A stretch of 64,000 nucleotides of DNA from Deinococcus rubellus (GTDB taxonomy: Bacteria > Deinococcota > Deinococci > Deinococcales > Deinococcaceae): positions 1,638,001 through 1,702,000 of the forward strand of contig NZ_CP104213.1 of NCBI RefSeq assembly GCF_025244745.1, read 5' to 3'. The notes under the pieces were generated by a model. It did not search any database. It saw nothing but the letters and a program-made list of their open reading frames with translations, and was not told where the DNA came from. A program made the position numbers and the translations under genes. Positions 35,821 to 46,967 of this stretch are shown here, piece by piece (position 1 is the first letter of the stretch; each line of letters starts with the position of its first letter).

Positions 35821-35861
35821 AAGCAGGGCCGCTCCGAGATGGGCGGCCCTGCTTCTTCTTG
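35821..35861. terminator. Terminator shared by valS and the peptide ABC operon
   Basis: A 12-bp perfect stem (35821-35832 with 35843-35854) followed by TCTTCTT on the plus strand. It lies between converging genes, 10 bp after valS and 14 bp from the end of the ABC operon. Confidence 0.8.
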
Positions 35862-35874
35862 ATGGTGTTCGGCT

Positions 35875-38018
<2,144 letters not shown>

Positions 38019-38114
38019 GCAACGCTCCTGGAAGAAGAGTGAACGTCAAAACGGAAACAACGGACAAAGAGCGGGTCAACGCTGAGCGAAGTATTGAACT
38101 ATGCCAGGCATCAT

Positions 38115-38153
38115 AGCGCCTGGCAGGGGCGCGGTGCGCATCTGCCAGGCGCT
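38115..38153 (-). repeat. 12-bp perfect inverted repeat between permease and ATPase genes
   Basis: AGCGCCTGGCAG (38115-38126) and its exact complement at 38142-38153 around a 15-nt loop. There is no T tail, so an mRNA-stabilising or attenuating stem-loop is more likely than a full terminator. Confidence 0.7.
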
Positions 38154-38159
38154 TAAGTC

Positions 38160-39281
38160 TTACTGGCGCTTGCGGGGATCGAAGGCGTCGCGCAGACCGT
38201 CACCGAGAAGCTGAAAACACATCACGGTGGCCACAATGAAAAAGCCGGGAATCAGCACCCAGGGCCGCTGGGTGATCGACGCGAAGCCGCCTTCCTGGGC
38301 CTGGGTGAGTAGACTGCCCCAGGAAGCGTAAGGCTCGACTGCGCCAATGCCCAGAAAGCTCAGGCCGGATTCGAGCAGGATAAAACCGGGAATAGCCAAA
38401 CTCAGGTTGATAATCAGGTAACTGGTCATCGACGGCAGCATGTGGCGAAACATCACCCGTCCGCTTGATGCGCCCAGCGCCGTTGCTGCTGAGACGTAAT
38501 CCTGTTCGCGAACACTGAGAAGCTGGCCGCGCACCACGCGCGCAAGGCCGCCCCAACTGATAAACGCCAGAATACCCAGAATGACGTACAGGACCAGAAT
38601 GGGGTTGAGATTGGCTGGAAAAATGGACCGCAGGAGAATGACCAAGAAGAGGTAAGGGATAGAGGCGATCACTTCAATAAGACGCTGAATAAGGTTGTCC
38701 ACTGTGCCGCCAAAGTAGGCGGAAATCGACCCCATGATCATCCCGATAATTGTGGCGACAAGAACGGAGAGAACACCAATCGTAAGTGAAATTTGCGAAG
38801 CGTACATTGTTCGTGAGAGGAGATCGCGCCCCAAACCATCTCCTCCAAACAAATAGACTTTGCAATTGGGATTATTGGTCCCGAACAAGTGCAGACTTGC
38901 TGGTATGACTCCTAATATTTTATACGTTTCTCCTGAAACCCCGAAATAAATCGGACATTTCTCGGCAGTCGGTTTATATTCGTTAATGAACGTGGTCATA
39001 TTAAGCTGCTGACTGTAATTGTTTACATACGGGCGAGATATACTGCCATTTGAGAAGAAATGAACGGGAGTTGGAGGATGGAAAGGTGTCAAGTTGGTCG
39101 TGCTGTAGTTGGAAAGGCCATCGGGAGCCAGAAAACCTCCGAAGAGGGCCATGACATAGAGCAAGATGAGGACCACTCCCCCAAACTTGGCGACACCATT
39201 TTTTCTGAACTGCTGAATAGCAACCGAGAGCTGACCTTGATTTTTAGTGCTGACTGTGGACCCTGGAGTGACTGTCGTCAT
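38160..39281 (-). CDS. Peptide ABC transporter permease (OppC/DppC type)
   Basis: 373 residues, BPD_transp_1 fold. A first membrane segment (about 35-57) is followed by an extracytoplasmic insert of roughly 100 residues with two cysteines (EKCPIYFG and NNPNCKVYLFGGDGLGRDLLSR), then five segments. The EAA loop is EQDYVSAATALGASSGRVMFRHMLPS. ATG 39281 has a GGGAGC upstream; the open frame runs 28 codons further but overlaps the upstream permease gene. Base composition is visibly more AT-rich than that of the neighbouring ATPase genes, notably at 38870-39060. Confidence 0.93.
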   Translation of the reverse strand: MTTVTPGSTVSTKNQGQLSVAIQQFRKNGVAKFGGVVLILLYVMALFGGFLAPDGLSNYSTTNLTPFHPPTPVHFFSNGSISRPYVNNYSQQLNMTTFINEYKPTAEKCPIYFGVSGETYKILGVIPASLHLFGTNNPNCKVYLFGGDGLGRDLLSRTMYASQISLTIGVLSVLVATIIGMIMGSISAYFGGTVDNLIQRLIEVIASIPYLFLVILLRSIFPANLNPILVLYVILGILAFISWGGLARVVRGQLLSVREQDYVSAATALGASSGRVMFRHMLPSMTSYLIINLSLAIPGFILLESGLSFLGIGAVEPYASWGSLLTQAQEGGFASITQRPWVLIPGFFIVATVMCFQLLGDGLRDAFDPRKRQ

Positions 39282-39339
39282 CGTAAGCTCCCGGCGATGG
39301 CCTCTTCCGAGGAGATGGACTGATAAATACGCTGTATTT

Positions 39340-40320
39340 TCATGAGTAGCGAATCCGTGGATCAACTATACCGAGCAAGATATCGCTCAGAGCGTTGCCG
39401 ATAATGAGCAGGGCGACTGTGAGAATGTTGAAGCCTGCAATCAGATACAGATCGCGGGCGTTGATTGAGTCGAGCAGCATCGGGGTAATCCCAGGGTAAG
39501 CGAACACAACCTCGACAAAGCCAGCGCCGCTAATGAGGGCAGGCAGTTGACTGCCCAGCCCAGCGACAAACGGGATGATGGCATTGCGAAGCGTGTGTTT
39601 GTAAATGACTGAGAATTCGGTGGCTCCCTTGGAACGGGCTGTTCTCACAAAATCGGCCCGCAGGTATTCCAGCATCTGCCCCCGCAAAATTCTTGTGAAC
39701 CCCGCTACATCTCCCACGGCGACCACCAGGGCGGGTAGCGCGATATGTTTCAAGATATCCCAGAACTTCATTCCTAGGCTCAAAGAATCATGGTTGTCGC
39801 TGGTCATTCCGCCAGTTGGAAACTGCCAGCCTGTTGCAAAACGCAGTTGCACAATTCCAAAGAGAACGATCAGGGCCAGGAAGAAACTGGGAAAGCCCAA
39901 TAGAAAGTACATGATGGTGCTGCTGATCTTGTCGCCAATTGTGTACTGACGCACAGCACCATAAACTCCTAGAGGAATGGCGATAACGTAAAAAATGATT
40001 AAGTAGAGAAGTACCAGATAAAGAGAATTGACGATACGTGGCCATGCGACGGCCAGTACCGGCTGCTGGTACTGAAAGGAAAGCCCCAGATCTCCCTGCA
40101 CCACGTTCTTGATCCAGGAGAAGTATTGCAGGATAGGAGGCTGGTCCAGACCGAAGTTGTGCCGCAAGGTTTCAAGCTGTTGAGGAGAAATATTCGGGTT
40201 CAGCCGTGCGGGCGTCAGGAAATCGCCAGGAGCCAGCTGAATGATAAAAAAGATCAGCATGCTGGCCAAGATCAGGGTCGGAATCGAATTGAGAAACCGG
40301 CGTAAGAGGAAGAGTACCAA
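39340..40320 (-). CDS. Peptide ABC transporter permease (OppB/DppB type)
   Basis: 326 residues with six membrane segments. The N-terminal FLLRRFLNSIPTLILASMLIFFIIQLAPGD is typical, and the EAA loop reads RADFVRTARSKGATEFSVIYKHTLRNAI. The start is probably TTG 40320, because AAGGAG lies six bases upstream; a TTG 8 codons further up lacks such a site. It carries the same lower GC content as the other permease gene, and 58 bp separate the two. It forms the heterodimeric channel with the OppC-type subunit. Confidence 0.92.
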   Translation of the reverse strand: MVLFLLRRFLNSIPTLILASMLIFFIIQLAPGDFLTPARLNPNISPQQLETLRHNFGLDQPPILQYFSWIKNVVQGDLGLSFQYQQPVLAVAWPRIVNSLYLVLLYLIIFYVIAIPLGVYGAVRQYTIGDKISSTIMYFLLGFPSFFLALIVLFGIVQLRFATGWQFPTGGMTSDNHDSLSLGMKFWDILKHIALPALVVAVGDVAGFTRILRGQMLEYLRADFVRTARSKGATEFSVIYKHTLRNAIIPFVAGLGSQLPALISGAGFVEVVFAYPGITPMLLDSINARDLYLIAGFNILTVALLIIGNALSDILLGIVDPRIRYS

Positions 40321-40379
40321 GGGCGGCTCCTTGTTGTTTGGCAATACATTCGCTGGAGGCGAGGACCTTACAGAGAGAT

Positions 40380-40407
40380 GGGGCTATTCGCTTGTGCGAA
40401 CGGCCCC
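40380..40407 (-). repeat. Stem-loop between binding-protein and permease genes
   Basis: GGGGC..TTCGC ttgt GCGAA..GCCCC, 10 paired bases with a 2-nt internal bulge on each side. Stem-loops here often raise binding-protein mRNA above permease mRNA. Confidence 0.6.
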
Positions 40408-40430
40408 AGCCGGTTACAAATCTCGCTAGC

Positions 40431-42190
40431 TTACTTGATGTAGGTGGTGATGTAAACGCCGGTACGTGAGCCGTAGTAAGCGTCCCACAGGTTGCGCTTA
40501 TACTCACCGCCCAGGCGGCTGTTGTAAGTGACGTGGTAGTTGGTACCGACCAGGTAAATCACCGGCTGCAACTGACCCTCAACCTTGGAGAGCTGCTGGC
40601 CGATCTTCTGGCGGGCCGCCGAGTCCAGCGTCTGGTCGCCCTGGTAGTACAACTTGGTCATCAGCGTTTCCTGCGGCGTCAGGCAGGCTCCGTTGGTGGG
40701 GTTGTTGTACGAGTGCAGGTTGGTGCCGCAGGGAACCACATTGTTGCCGTAGGGCCAGACGTTGGTGCCGCCCGACAGACCCAGCAAAATGGCATCGAAG
40801 GGCCGGTTTGGGCCCTTGGCCGTGAGCTGATCCACCAGGTTGTTGAAGTCAATCGGCGTGAAGTTGACCTTGACGCCCACCTTTTTGGCCTCGTCGCGGA
40901 AGATGCTGCCGAGCTGCTCGCGTACCGTGTTGCCGGAATTGGTGGAGAGGGTGAAGGCCAGTTCCTTGCCGCTGGCGTCCACCAGGTAGCCTGCCGCGTC
41001 CTTCTTCTTGAAGCCGATGTCCGAGAGCAGCTTGCTGGCTGCCGCCAGATCGTACTCGAACTTGGGAGTGTCGGCGAACTGGTAGTTCTTGAACACCGGG
41101 TAGGTGCTGGTATAGACCGGCGTGCCGAGGCCGCCTAGCGCCAGTTGAATCATGGCCTGACGGTTGGCGATGTGGCTCATGGCCTGGCGGAATTTGGCCT
41201 CGCGGAAGAGTTTCTGCTTGAACGGATCAGCCGACTTGTTCCAGTTGAAGACGATCCAGGAGCTGGTCGAGTTGGGGCTGACGTTGGGAACCAACACCGA
41301 CTTGAGGTTCCCGGCGTCGATGGCCTTCTTGATCTGTGCCAAGTCGTCGGCTTTGCTGGGGCATAGACGTCCGACTGCCCCGACAGGTAGGTCGCCAGAT
41401 CGGCGTTCAGGTCCTTGACGATACGGATATTGTAGGTGTCGAGGTAGGGCAGGGCCTTGCCCGCGCTGTCCTTCACCCACTGACCATAGTAGGGATTCTT
41501 CTTGAGCACGGCCCGCTGGCCAGGCTGATAGCTGCTGATGACCCAGGCCCCTGGCGCGACAATCGTTTTGGGGTCGGCGCTCAGGCCCCACATCGCCTTG
41601 ATGCCTTCCGCGCCGCTCTTGGCATAGACCGGTCCGAACACGTGGTCGGGCCAGGGCGCGTAGCTCATGATCGCGTAGGCGCTGGCGCTAACGGTGGGGA
41701 AATCGAATTGCAGGGTCGTGGCGTCAATCTTCTTGACGGTGATCGGCTTCTCGTTGAGGAAGAAGCTGTCGCGGGCGTTGCTGCCCACCTTTTCATCGAC
41801 ATCAATTTTGTAGGTCGTGACCCAGTCGTCGGCAGTGATCGCCTGGCCGTCGCTGAACTTCATGTCGGGCCGTAGCTTGACCGTGAAGCGCTTACCGCCG
41901 TTGCTGACCGTCGGCATGGCGGCGGCCATGAACGGAATAAAGTCGCCACTGGTGGGGTCTTGCGTGAAGAGGCCTGCGCTGAGGTCGCCCATGATCAGGG
42001 GCAGACTATTCGCTTCAGCAGAAGTGAAGGGATTGAGCGTCTTGAAATCGCTGAGGTTGGTGTCCCTAACCTCGCCGCCCGACTTGGCCTGCGAGACGGG
42101 GTCGGCGAACCAAGCGGCGGGGTACACGAACGGGGCGGCACTGGCGGCACTGAGCGTCAGGGCGGCGGCAAGCATCATTAATTTCTTCAT
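40431..42190 (-). pseudogene. Peptide ABC transporter substrate-binding protein, frameshifted
   Basis: The family-5 solute-binding protein (OppA/DppA type) of this operon. The N-terminal frame (start ATG 42190, AAGGAG upstream) has a signal peptide (KKLMMLAAALTLSAASAAP) and runs to ...YLSGQSDVYAP. At GGGG (plus strand, 41358-41361) the frame is lost, and the remainder SKADDLAQIKKAIDAGNLK ... GVYITTYIK continues in another frame. One added base gives an intact ~586-residue protein with no other defect. This is first in the operon and the most exposed to homopolymer sequencing error. If the shift is real, the importer would lack its binding protein. Confidence 0.9.
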
Positions 42191-42318
42191 TCATTCTCCT
42201 TGGGATCAAAGGTCAGGAACAGTTGCTTCCGGTCCAGCACGCTCAGCACGGTGGTGTGATCTAGAGGTCAGCTCCCCCGGCTTGGGCGATACATTTTGGA
42301 GTGGACGGTAGCGACCGT

Positions 42319-42348
42319 ACTATAAGCGCGCTTTTTTGCTGGGGTCAA
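42319..42348 (-). promoter_or_regulatory. Promoter of the peptide ABC operon
   Basis: Minus strand TTGACC (42343-42348), an 18-nt spacer, TATAGT (42319-42324), about 130 bp before the ATG. Confidence 0.75.
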
Positions 42349-42417
42349 GCAAATGGCTTAGTTTGGGTAAGCCAGACGACTAATGACAACTTCACTGTGG
42401 TTGCTCATTGCAAATGA

Positions 42418-42449
42418 AATGCCCGACCCCAATCTTGAGGCCAGGCATT
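42418..42449 (-). terminator. Intrinsic terminator after secG
   Basis: A 13-bp stem with three G-U pairs (42437-42449 with 42418-42430), loop AAGATT; 21 bp past the secG stop. The T tail is modest. Confidence 0.65.
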
Positions 42450-42470
42450 AAGTGTGAGATTGAAGCCGTT

Positions 42471-42701
42471 TCAGTGTGAGAGAATGTTGATCAGCAGCGC
42501 CAGCAACATGAAGAAACCGCCCAGCACACTGCTGATGCGGATCAGTCCGCCCTCGACGCCGCGCCCGCCGAAGAGGTCGCCGCCCGACGCCAGGCTGGCC
42601 GAGAGTCCGGCCTGCTTGGGCACTTGCAGCAGCACGAAGAAAACCAGTCCGACGCAGACGAGCGCGAACAGAGCGATAAAGATGGAAAGCAGTGCGGTCA
42701 T
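42471..42701 (-). CDS. secG: Preprotein translocase subunit SecG
   Basis: A 76-residue accessory subunit of the SecYEG channel. Two membrane segments (about 3-24 and 55-74) flank the conserved cytoplasmic loop (VLLQVPKQAGLSASLASGGDLFGGRG), which is the SecG signature. ATG 42701 has AAGGAC upstream. It sits between a tRNA-Leu gene and its own terminator, and may be transcribed with the tRNA, which is only 23 bp upstream. Confidence 0.95.
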   Translation of the reverse strand: MTALLSIFIALFALVCVGLVFFVLLQVPKQAGLSASLASGGDLFGGRGVEGGLIRISSVLGGFFMLLALLINILSH

Positions 42702-42724
42702 GGGCTGTCCTTATGAAATGAAGG

Positions 42725-42806
42725 TGGTGCCGGAGATGGGAGTCGAACCCACACGGTTTCCCGCTTGATTTTGAGTCAAGTGCGTCTGCCATTCCGCCAC
42801 TCCGGC
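42725..42806 (-). tRNA. tRNA-Leu (CAA)
   Basis: Acceptor GCCGGAG pairs with CTCCGGC, CCA is encoded, the anticodon loop CTCAAAA gives CAA (leucine, TTG codons), the T-arm has GGGTTCGACTCCC, and it has a leucine-type long variable arm (GCGGGAAACCGT region). 82 nt. Confidence 0.95.
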
Positions 42807-42878
42807 GACTCGTGAACTCACCGCAGCGCTGGCTGGGGCAAGGGCAAGCGTGATGCTAGCAGGCGGCACACAGAAAAA

Positions 42879-44162
42879 TCAACCGGCTGTTTCGGGGGAG
42901 ACCACCTGGGGGGGGCTGTCGGGCCTAGCTCCGATGCGCGCGCCGATGTCGCGCCGCATCTGCGCCCCGGCAAAATGTGCGGCGTCGGCCAGCCGGTAGG
43001 CCCGGCCCAGCGCGGCGTCCAGCGTCGGTGCGCTGGCCTGCACCGCCAGCACCCGCCCCCCGCTGGAGACGAGCTGCCCGGCGTCCAGGGCCGTGCCCGC
43101 CTGGAAGATGTGTTCGCCCTCGCTGACGGCAGGCAGGGTCAGTGGAATGCCCGTCTGAGGCGTCGCGGGGTAGCCCGGCGCGGCCAGGATGATCACGGCG
43201 CTGGCCTCTTCACGAAAGCGGACCTGTTGGGCGATCAGCTCACCGCGTACGCAGGCCAGAGCGATCTCGGCCAGATCACTGTCCAGCAGCGGCAGCACCG
43301 CCTCGGCCTCGGGGTCGCCGAAGCGAGCGTTGAACTCCACCACCTTCGGGCCCTCGCCAGTCAGCATCAGCCCGGCGTACAGCACGCCCACGTAGGGAAA
43401 ACCTTCCTGACTCATCCCGCGCAGGGTCACGTCCAGAATCCCGGTCTGCACCTGGCTGAGGTCAGCTTCCGAGATGGGAAACGGGCAGATCACGCCCATG
43501 CCGCCGGTCATCGGGCCGACATCACCCGCGAAGATGGTCTTGTGGTCCTGGGCAGGCGGCAGCATCACAGCCCTCACTCCGTCGCAGAAGGCCAGCACCG
43601 TGACTTCCTGGCCAGTCATAAACTCCTCAATGACGGTCTGGGCGTCCGGCACCTCGAAGATGGAGCGCAGCGCCGCCTCGGCCTCCGAAGGGGTGTGGGC
43701 GATGGTCACGCCTTTTCCGGCACGCAGGCCCGCATCCTTGACGACCAGCGGCAGTGGCTGGGCGGCGGCGTAGCTCAGGGCTGCGTCCAGCCCGGCGAAG
43801 CTGCGGTGGCGGGCCGTCGGGATGCCGTGACGCCGCATGAACGCCTTACTCCAGACCTTGTCGCCCTCGATGCGCGCCGCCGCCCGCGTGGGGCCGAAGG
43901 CGGCCAGACCCGCCGCTTGCAGAGCATCCACCACCCCGGCGGCCAGCGGCGCTTCGGGACCGACAATGACCAGATCGGCCCGCTCGACGAGGGCCAGGGC
44001 CGTGACCGAGTCGGGCGATTGATCGCCGGGAATCAGGCGGGCCTGCTGGGCCATACCGGGATTGCCGGGCGTGCAGAGAATCTCGCTGACGCTTTGTGCA
44101 CGGCCCAGCGCCTCCACGATGGCGTGTTCGCGCCCGCCGCCGCCGACGACCAGCACCTTCAC
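42879..44162 (-). CDS. purD: Phosphoribosylamine-glycine ligase
   Basis: Second step of purine synthesis: joins glycine to phosphoribosylamine with ATP. 427 residues. [18 protein letters not shown] starts the N-terminal domain, [17 protein letters not shown] is the ATP-grasp core, and [10 protein letters not shown]...[14 protein letters not shown] the Mg/ATP site. In the core, the usual KxDGLAxGKG has an Arg after GL (GLRAGKG), a mild oddity. The GTG start at 44162 overlaps the stop of the MBL hydrolase gene by four bases; the open frame continues upstream only as an antisense-like shadow. Third gene of the 57-aa/MBL/purD operon. Confidence 0.95.
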   Translation of the reverse strand: MKVLVVGGGGREHAIVEALGRAQSVSEILCTPGNPGMAQQARLIPGDQSPDSVTALALVERADLVIVGPEAPLAAGVVDALQAAGLAAFGPTRAAARIEGDKVWSKAFMRRHGIPTARHRSFAGLDAALSYAAAQPLPLVVKDAGLRAGKGVTIAHTPSEAEAALRSIFEVPDAQTVIEEFMTGQEVTVLAFCDGVRAVMLPPAQDHKTIFAGDVGPMTGGMGVICPFPISEADLSQVQTGILDVTLRGMSQEGFPYVGVLYAGLMLTGEGPKVVEFNARFGDPEAEAVLPLLDSDLAEIALACVRGELIAQQVRFREEASAVIILAAPGYPATPQTGIPLTLPAVSEGEHIFQAGTALDAGQLVSSGGRVLAVQASAPTLDAALGRAYRLADAAHFAGAQMRRDIGARIGARPDSPPQVVSPETAG

Positions 44163-45106
44163 GGCTGCCCTGTTTGCGGTTGCTCTGCCTGCTGCTGGAA
44201 TGACCGCGCCAGCCCCTGCACGCTCATCCACGGCGGACAGACCAGCACGAATTTGTCGGCCAGGCCCGGCGCTTCGGCGTCGAGGTCGGCCTGCAACTCG
44301 GCGCTGAAGGTGCGGGTGATGCTCGCCAGGTCCTCGCCCGCCTCGAGCCGGGTGCCGACCCGCGCCGCGTCGGTGGCGATGTTGAGCAGCAGGCCGTCCC
44401 AGTGAGAAGCGCTCTGCACGTAGCAGCCGAAGTGGGCCAGGTGCAGTCGGCGGGCCGGGAGGGCCCGCAGCAGAGCGATACTGCGCTGCCAGGCGGCCAG
44501 ATCGATATCCGGCGGCGGGGTGGGTGGGCGCGGACTCTGCGGCAGGGCGATGCGAATGCCGCCCACGTCGCCCACGTACAGGTCGTCTCCGGAGTGGTAG
44601 GACACGTGGTGGACGGCGTGTCCCGGCGTGTAATGCACGTCCACGCCGCCCGGTAGTCCGCTGAAAGCCAGGTGCTCTCCGCCGCGTAACACGGTCAACC
44701 GCTCGGCGGGAATCGGCAGCATTTCGCCCCACAGCGCTCCCATCTGGTCGCCGTAGATCTGGCCAGCGCTGGCGATCAGTCGTTCGGGGCGGGTCAGGTG
44801 CTTCGCGCCGCGCTCGTGAACATACACGCTGGCCCTGGGCAGGCGCTGGGCGAGCGAGCCAGCCGCGCCTGCATGGTCAAGGTGGATGTGGGTCAGCAGG
44901 ATGTGGCGCACGTCGCTCAGGGCCGCCCCCAGTTTCTGGAGGCCGCCTTCCAGCGCCGGGAGGGTGGTGCTGGGGCCAGTATCAACGAGTGCCAGGCCGT
45001 CGCCCGTATCGAAGACGTAACTGGCGATGCTGCCCGGCACGCCCATGAAGTTGAGATCGATCAGGTTTGCGCCCGCGCCCAGCTCCCCGGTACTCTCAGG
45101 TCCCAT
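44159..45106 (-). CDS. MBL-fold metallo-hydrolase
   Basis: 315 residues, metallo-beta-lactamase fold. The zinc motif LLTHIHLDHAG (THxHxDH) is followed by YTPGHAVHHVSYH, GDVGGIRI and HLAHFGCYVQS. The family is broad (glyoxalase II-like, lactonase-like hydrolases); the substrate is unknown, though co-transcription with purD is suggestive only of shared expression. ATG 45106 starts one base after the stop of the 57-residue gene, implying coupling. No Shine-Dalgarno of its own is clear. Confidence 0.88.
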   Translation of the reverse strand: MGPESTGELGAGANLIDLNFMGVPGSIASYVFDTGDGLALVDTGPSTTLPALEGGLQKLGAALSDVRHILLTHIHLDHAGAAGSLAQRLPRASVYVHERGAKHLTRPERLIASAGQIYGDQMGALWGEMLPIPAERLTVLRGGEHLAFSGLPGGVDVHYTPGHAVHHVSYHSGDDLYVGDVGGIRIALPQSPRPPTPPPDIDLAAWQRSIALLRALPARRLHLAHFGCYVQSASHWDGLLLNIATDAARVGTRLEAGEDLASITRTFSAELQADLDAEAPGLADKFVLVCPPWMSVQGLARSFQQQAEQPQTGQP

Positions 45107-45107
45107 A

Positions 45108-45281
45108 TCAGGCCATCCCCGTCAGGCGTGCGCCGACCAGCAACAGGGCCAGGACCGCCTGAACGCTGGCGGTCCAGCTCAGCGGCCTGGCCGAGGGCGT
45201 GCCCCGCAGCGGCCCGAAAGCGGCCAGGCCCAGCAGCAGGGCGGAAAACAGAATGAGAGTCACGAGTGCCCACAGGATCAT
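45108..45281 (-). CDS. Small membrane protein, 57 aa
   Basis: ATG 45281 lies 6 nt after TAGACT (45288-45293), the leaderless signal, and the frame ends at TGA 45108-45110, one base before the MBL gene start. The product has two membrane segments (MILWALVTLILFSALLLGL and ASVQAVLALLLVGARL) joined by an Arg/Ser/Pro-rich turn. I recognise no family. Its position makes it first gene of the operon with the MBL hydrolase and purD, so it either is functional or its translation feeds ribosomes to the downstream start. Confidence 0.75.
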   Translation of the reverse strand: MILWALVTLILFSALLLGLAAFGPLRGTPSARPLSWTASVQAVLALLLVGARLTGMA

Positions 45282-45287
45282 GCCCTG

Positions 45288-45293
45288 AGTCTA
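45288..45293 (-). promoter_or_regulatory. -10 box TAGACT of the 57-aa/MBL/purD operon
   Basis: 6 nt before ATG 45281 on the minus strand. Confidence 0.6.
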
Positions 45294-45314
45294 ACAAGGC
45301 CAGCGTGGGATAAG

Positions 45315-45359
45315 GCGGCCCTACTCGCGGTGTCGGGCCGAGACCGCGAGTAGGGCCGC
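45315..45359 (-). repeat. 17-bp perfect inverted repeat over the RNHCP stop codon
   Basis: Arms 45315-45331 and 45343-45359, loop 11 nt. The minus-strand proximal arm encodes the last residues of the RNHCP protein and the distal arm contains part of the sequence past its TAG. It may act as a terminator although the T tail is poor. Confidence 0.8.
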
Positions 45360-45659
45360 GAAGTCGTCGGGCTGCTGGGGGTCGTCCAGGGCGGCCTTGT
45401 TGCGCCCCAGATGGCCGCACTTCTGGCAGCGGTGAACGATCATCCAGCCTTTCTTGGGGTGCTGCTCGATCTCGACTGGCTCCAGCAGGCCGCCGCAGTC
45501 CGAGGCGCGGTCACCGGGAAACACGTCCAGGTGCAGGCTGTGCAGGCAGCCGGGGCAGTGGTTTCTGACAGAACCGTTGCTCAGCGCCAGCACCTTCAGG
45601 CCGCAGTGGGCACAACTGAAGGCCGTGTTGGTGCCCGAGACGGTGAAGCGCCGGGTCAT
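45321..45659 (-). CDS. RNHCP domain-containing protein
   Basis: 112 residues of the RNHCP family, a zinc-ribbon-type domain found in actinobacteria and others, named for the motif seen here in SVRNHCPGCLHSLHLD. Three CxxC-type clusters (CAHCGLKV, CPGCLHSLH, CQKCGHLGRNKAA) suggest two metal sites. Function is unknown; a nucleic-acid or rRNA-related role is a guess. ATG 45659 overlaps the stop of the preceding membrane protein gene, so the two are coupled. The C-terminus is encoded inside the large hairpin. Confidence 0.88.
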   Translation of the reverse strand: MTRRFTVSGTNTAFSCAHCGLKVLALSNGSVRNHCPGCLHSLHLDVFPGDRASDCGGLLEPVEIEQHPKKGWMIVHRCQKCGHLGRNKAALDDPQQPDDFAALLAVSARHRE

Positions 45660-46120
45660 GGGCGACCAGACCCTCCCCCCAGCTTGCCGCGCCGCCAGGT
45701 CGCCCAGCGGCCATCCAGATATTCGCGCACGTCCGGCACGCCCACCAGCAGCAGGCCGCAGCCGACAAACAGCAGGCCCACCAGGGTGACGATCCAGCCG
45801 CCCCAGGCCCCTTGCCCCGCCACCAGCCCGACCAGCATCGCCAGCACGCCCAGGCCGATGCTCAGCGACACGGTGACGCGCCAGGCCAGCACCGAGCCTC
45901 TGTCCACGTTCCACAGCAGCCAGCCCGAGGCCAGCAGGGTCAGACCGTTGGTCAGCCAGCGCTCAAAGTCGCCCTGCACCCAGCGGGCAGCCACCGGCAC
46001 GGCAGCGGTGAGCAGAATCATCAGCAGCACGGCGCGGGTGGTGCTCTGCCCGCTGGGCGGCGTGGACGGGCGACTGGATTTGGGGTTGGGTCGGGGGCGC
46101 GGGGCAGGGGAGCCGGACAT
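45656..46120 (-). CDS. Membrane protein of unknown function, 154 aa
   Basis: A short basic, Pro-rich N-terminus (SGSPAPRPRPNPKSSRP) is followed by about four membrane segments (for example AVLLMILLTAAVPVA, LTLLASGWLLWNV, VSLSIGLGVLAMLVGLVAG, WIVTLVGLLFVGCGLLLVG) and a basic C-terminal tail. I chose ATG 46120 because the 26 codons upstream are not membrane-like. TTGACT lies 6 nt before it, a weak match to the leaderless -10. It overlaps the RNHCP gene and probably forms a two-gene unit with it. Confidence 0.75.
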   Translation of the reverse strand: MSGSPAPRPRPNPKSSRPSTPPSGQSTTRAVLLMILLTAAVPVAARWVQGDFERWLTNGLTLLASGWLLWNVDRGSVLAWRVTVSLSIGLGVLAMLVGLVAGQGAWGGWIVTLVGLLFVGCGLLLVGVPDVREYLDGRWATWRRGKLGGGSGRP

Positions 46121-46202
46121 GAGCGCAGTCAAGCACAGGCGGACAGGGAAGTCAGCGGTAAAACGCCCCGTTCTCAGATTGAACAGCCACAAAAACAAAA
46201 CA

Positions 46203-46225
46203 GGCGTCTCCGGACCGGGGACGCC
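46203..46225 (-). terminator. Intrinsic terminator after second crp/fnr gene
   Basis: GGCGTC/GACGCC stem with extra pairs; the minus strand then reads TGTTTTGTTTTTG. It lies 35 bp past the stop. Confidence 0.8.
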
Positions 46226-46259
46226 ATTTGGGCGAGAAGTAAGAAGGGCCGGCTCGAAA

Positions 46260-46880
46260 TCAGAACAGCCCTGACTCGGTTTTGAGGGCCGCCTCGTTGG
46301 TCAAGGTCAGGCAGCGGTAGGCGGGGGTCAGCAGGCCGTCGTCGCGCATCTCGCCGATCAGTTTGCTGACTGACTCACGGGTGGCCCCCGTGCCCTCGGC
46401 GATCAGTTCGTGGGTGGCGCGCACATAACGCTTGCCGTCGGCGTGGGTGCCGCCCAGGCTGCTGCCCGCCAAGTTGAGCAGGTAGCGGGCGATGCGCTCA
46501 CGCAACTCGCCGTCCTGAATGTGCACGCCGTCGGTCATGACCCGCTGAAGCTGGGCGCTGAGGCTGCGCGTGACTTCCCACAACTCGTTGCCGCCCAGGT
46601 GCTCCAGATGCAGTGGCGTCAGCACCGCGTCGGTCAGGGCGATGATTTGGTGGCTGCGCGGCAGGTTGTGGAGCGCTTCCTCGCCGAAGATGTCGCCGGG
46701 GCGGACGTGGCGCACCGTCAGGTTGCGGCCCTGCGAGGTCAAACGCACCGCCCGCAGCAGCCCGCTTTCTAGTCGGTAGAGGCTCGGTGCGGCGTCACCG
46801 GCGTAGTAGAGGGTATCGCCCCGGTGGAGTGGGCGGCCCTGGGGAGCGGGGGTCTGCGGGAAGTTCGTGTGCAGGGTCAT
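46260..46880 (-). CDS. Crp/Fnr family regulator (second copy)
   Basis: 206 residues. The cNMP-like jelly roll has [16 protein letters not shown], and the HTH has [30 protein letters not shown]. No Fnr-type cysteines. It is clearly related to, but well diverged from, the regulator at 16.8-17.4 kb. I set the start at ATG 46880 (AGGAG five bases upstream); the frame stays open for 83 more codons without a better signal. Upstream DNA has a TGTGA/TCACA box and an ACTGTACAGT palindrome, so autoregulation or Crp control is likely. Confidence 0.9.
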   Translation of the reverse strand: MTLHTNFPQTPAPQGRPLHRGDTLYYAGDAAPSLYRLESGLLRAVRLTSQGRNLTVRHVRPGDIFGEEALHNLPRSHQIIALTDAVLTPLHLEHLGGNELWEVTRSLSAQLQRVMTDGVHIQDGELRERIARYLLNLAGSSLGGTHADGKRYVRATHELIAEGTGATRESVSKLIGEMRDDGLLTPAYRCLTLTNEAALKTESGLF

Positions 46881-46967
46881 AAGGTCTCCTGTCTGCGCCG
46901 GGGCGCGGTGTGAGAACGGAAGGAACGCTGCAACCATCAACGCGGATCGCTCCCCTTCAGCCAGCGG

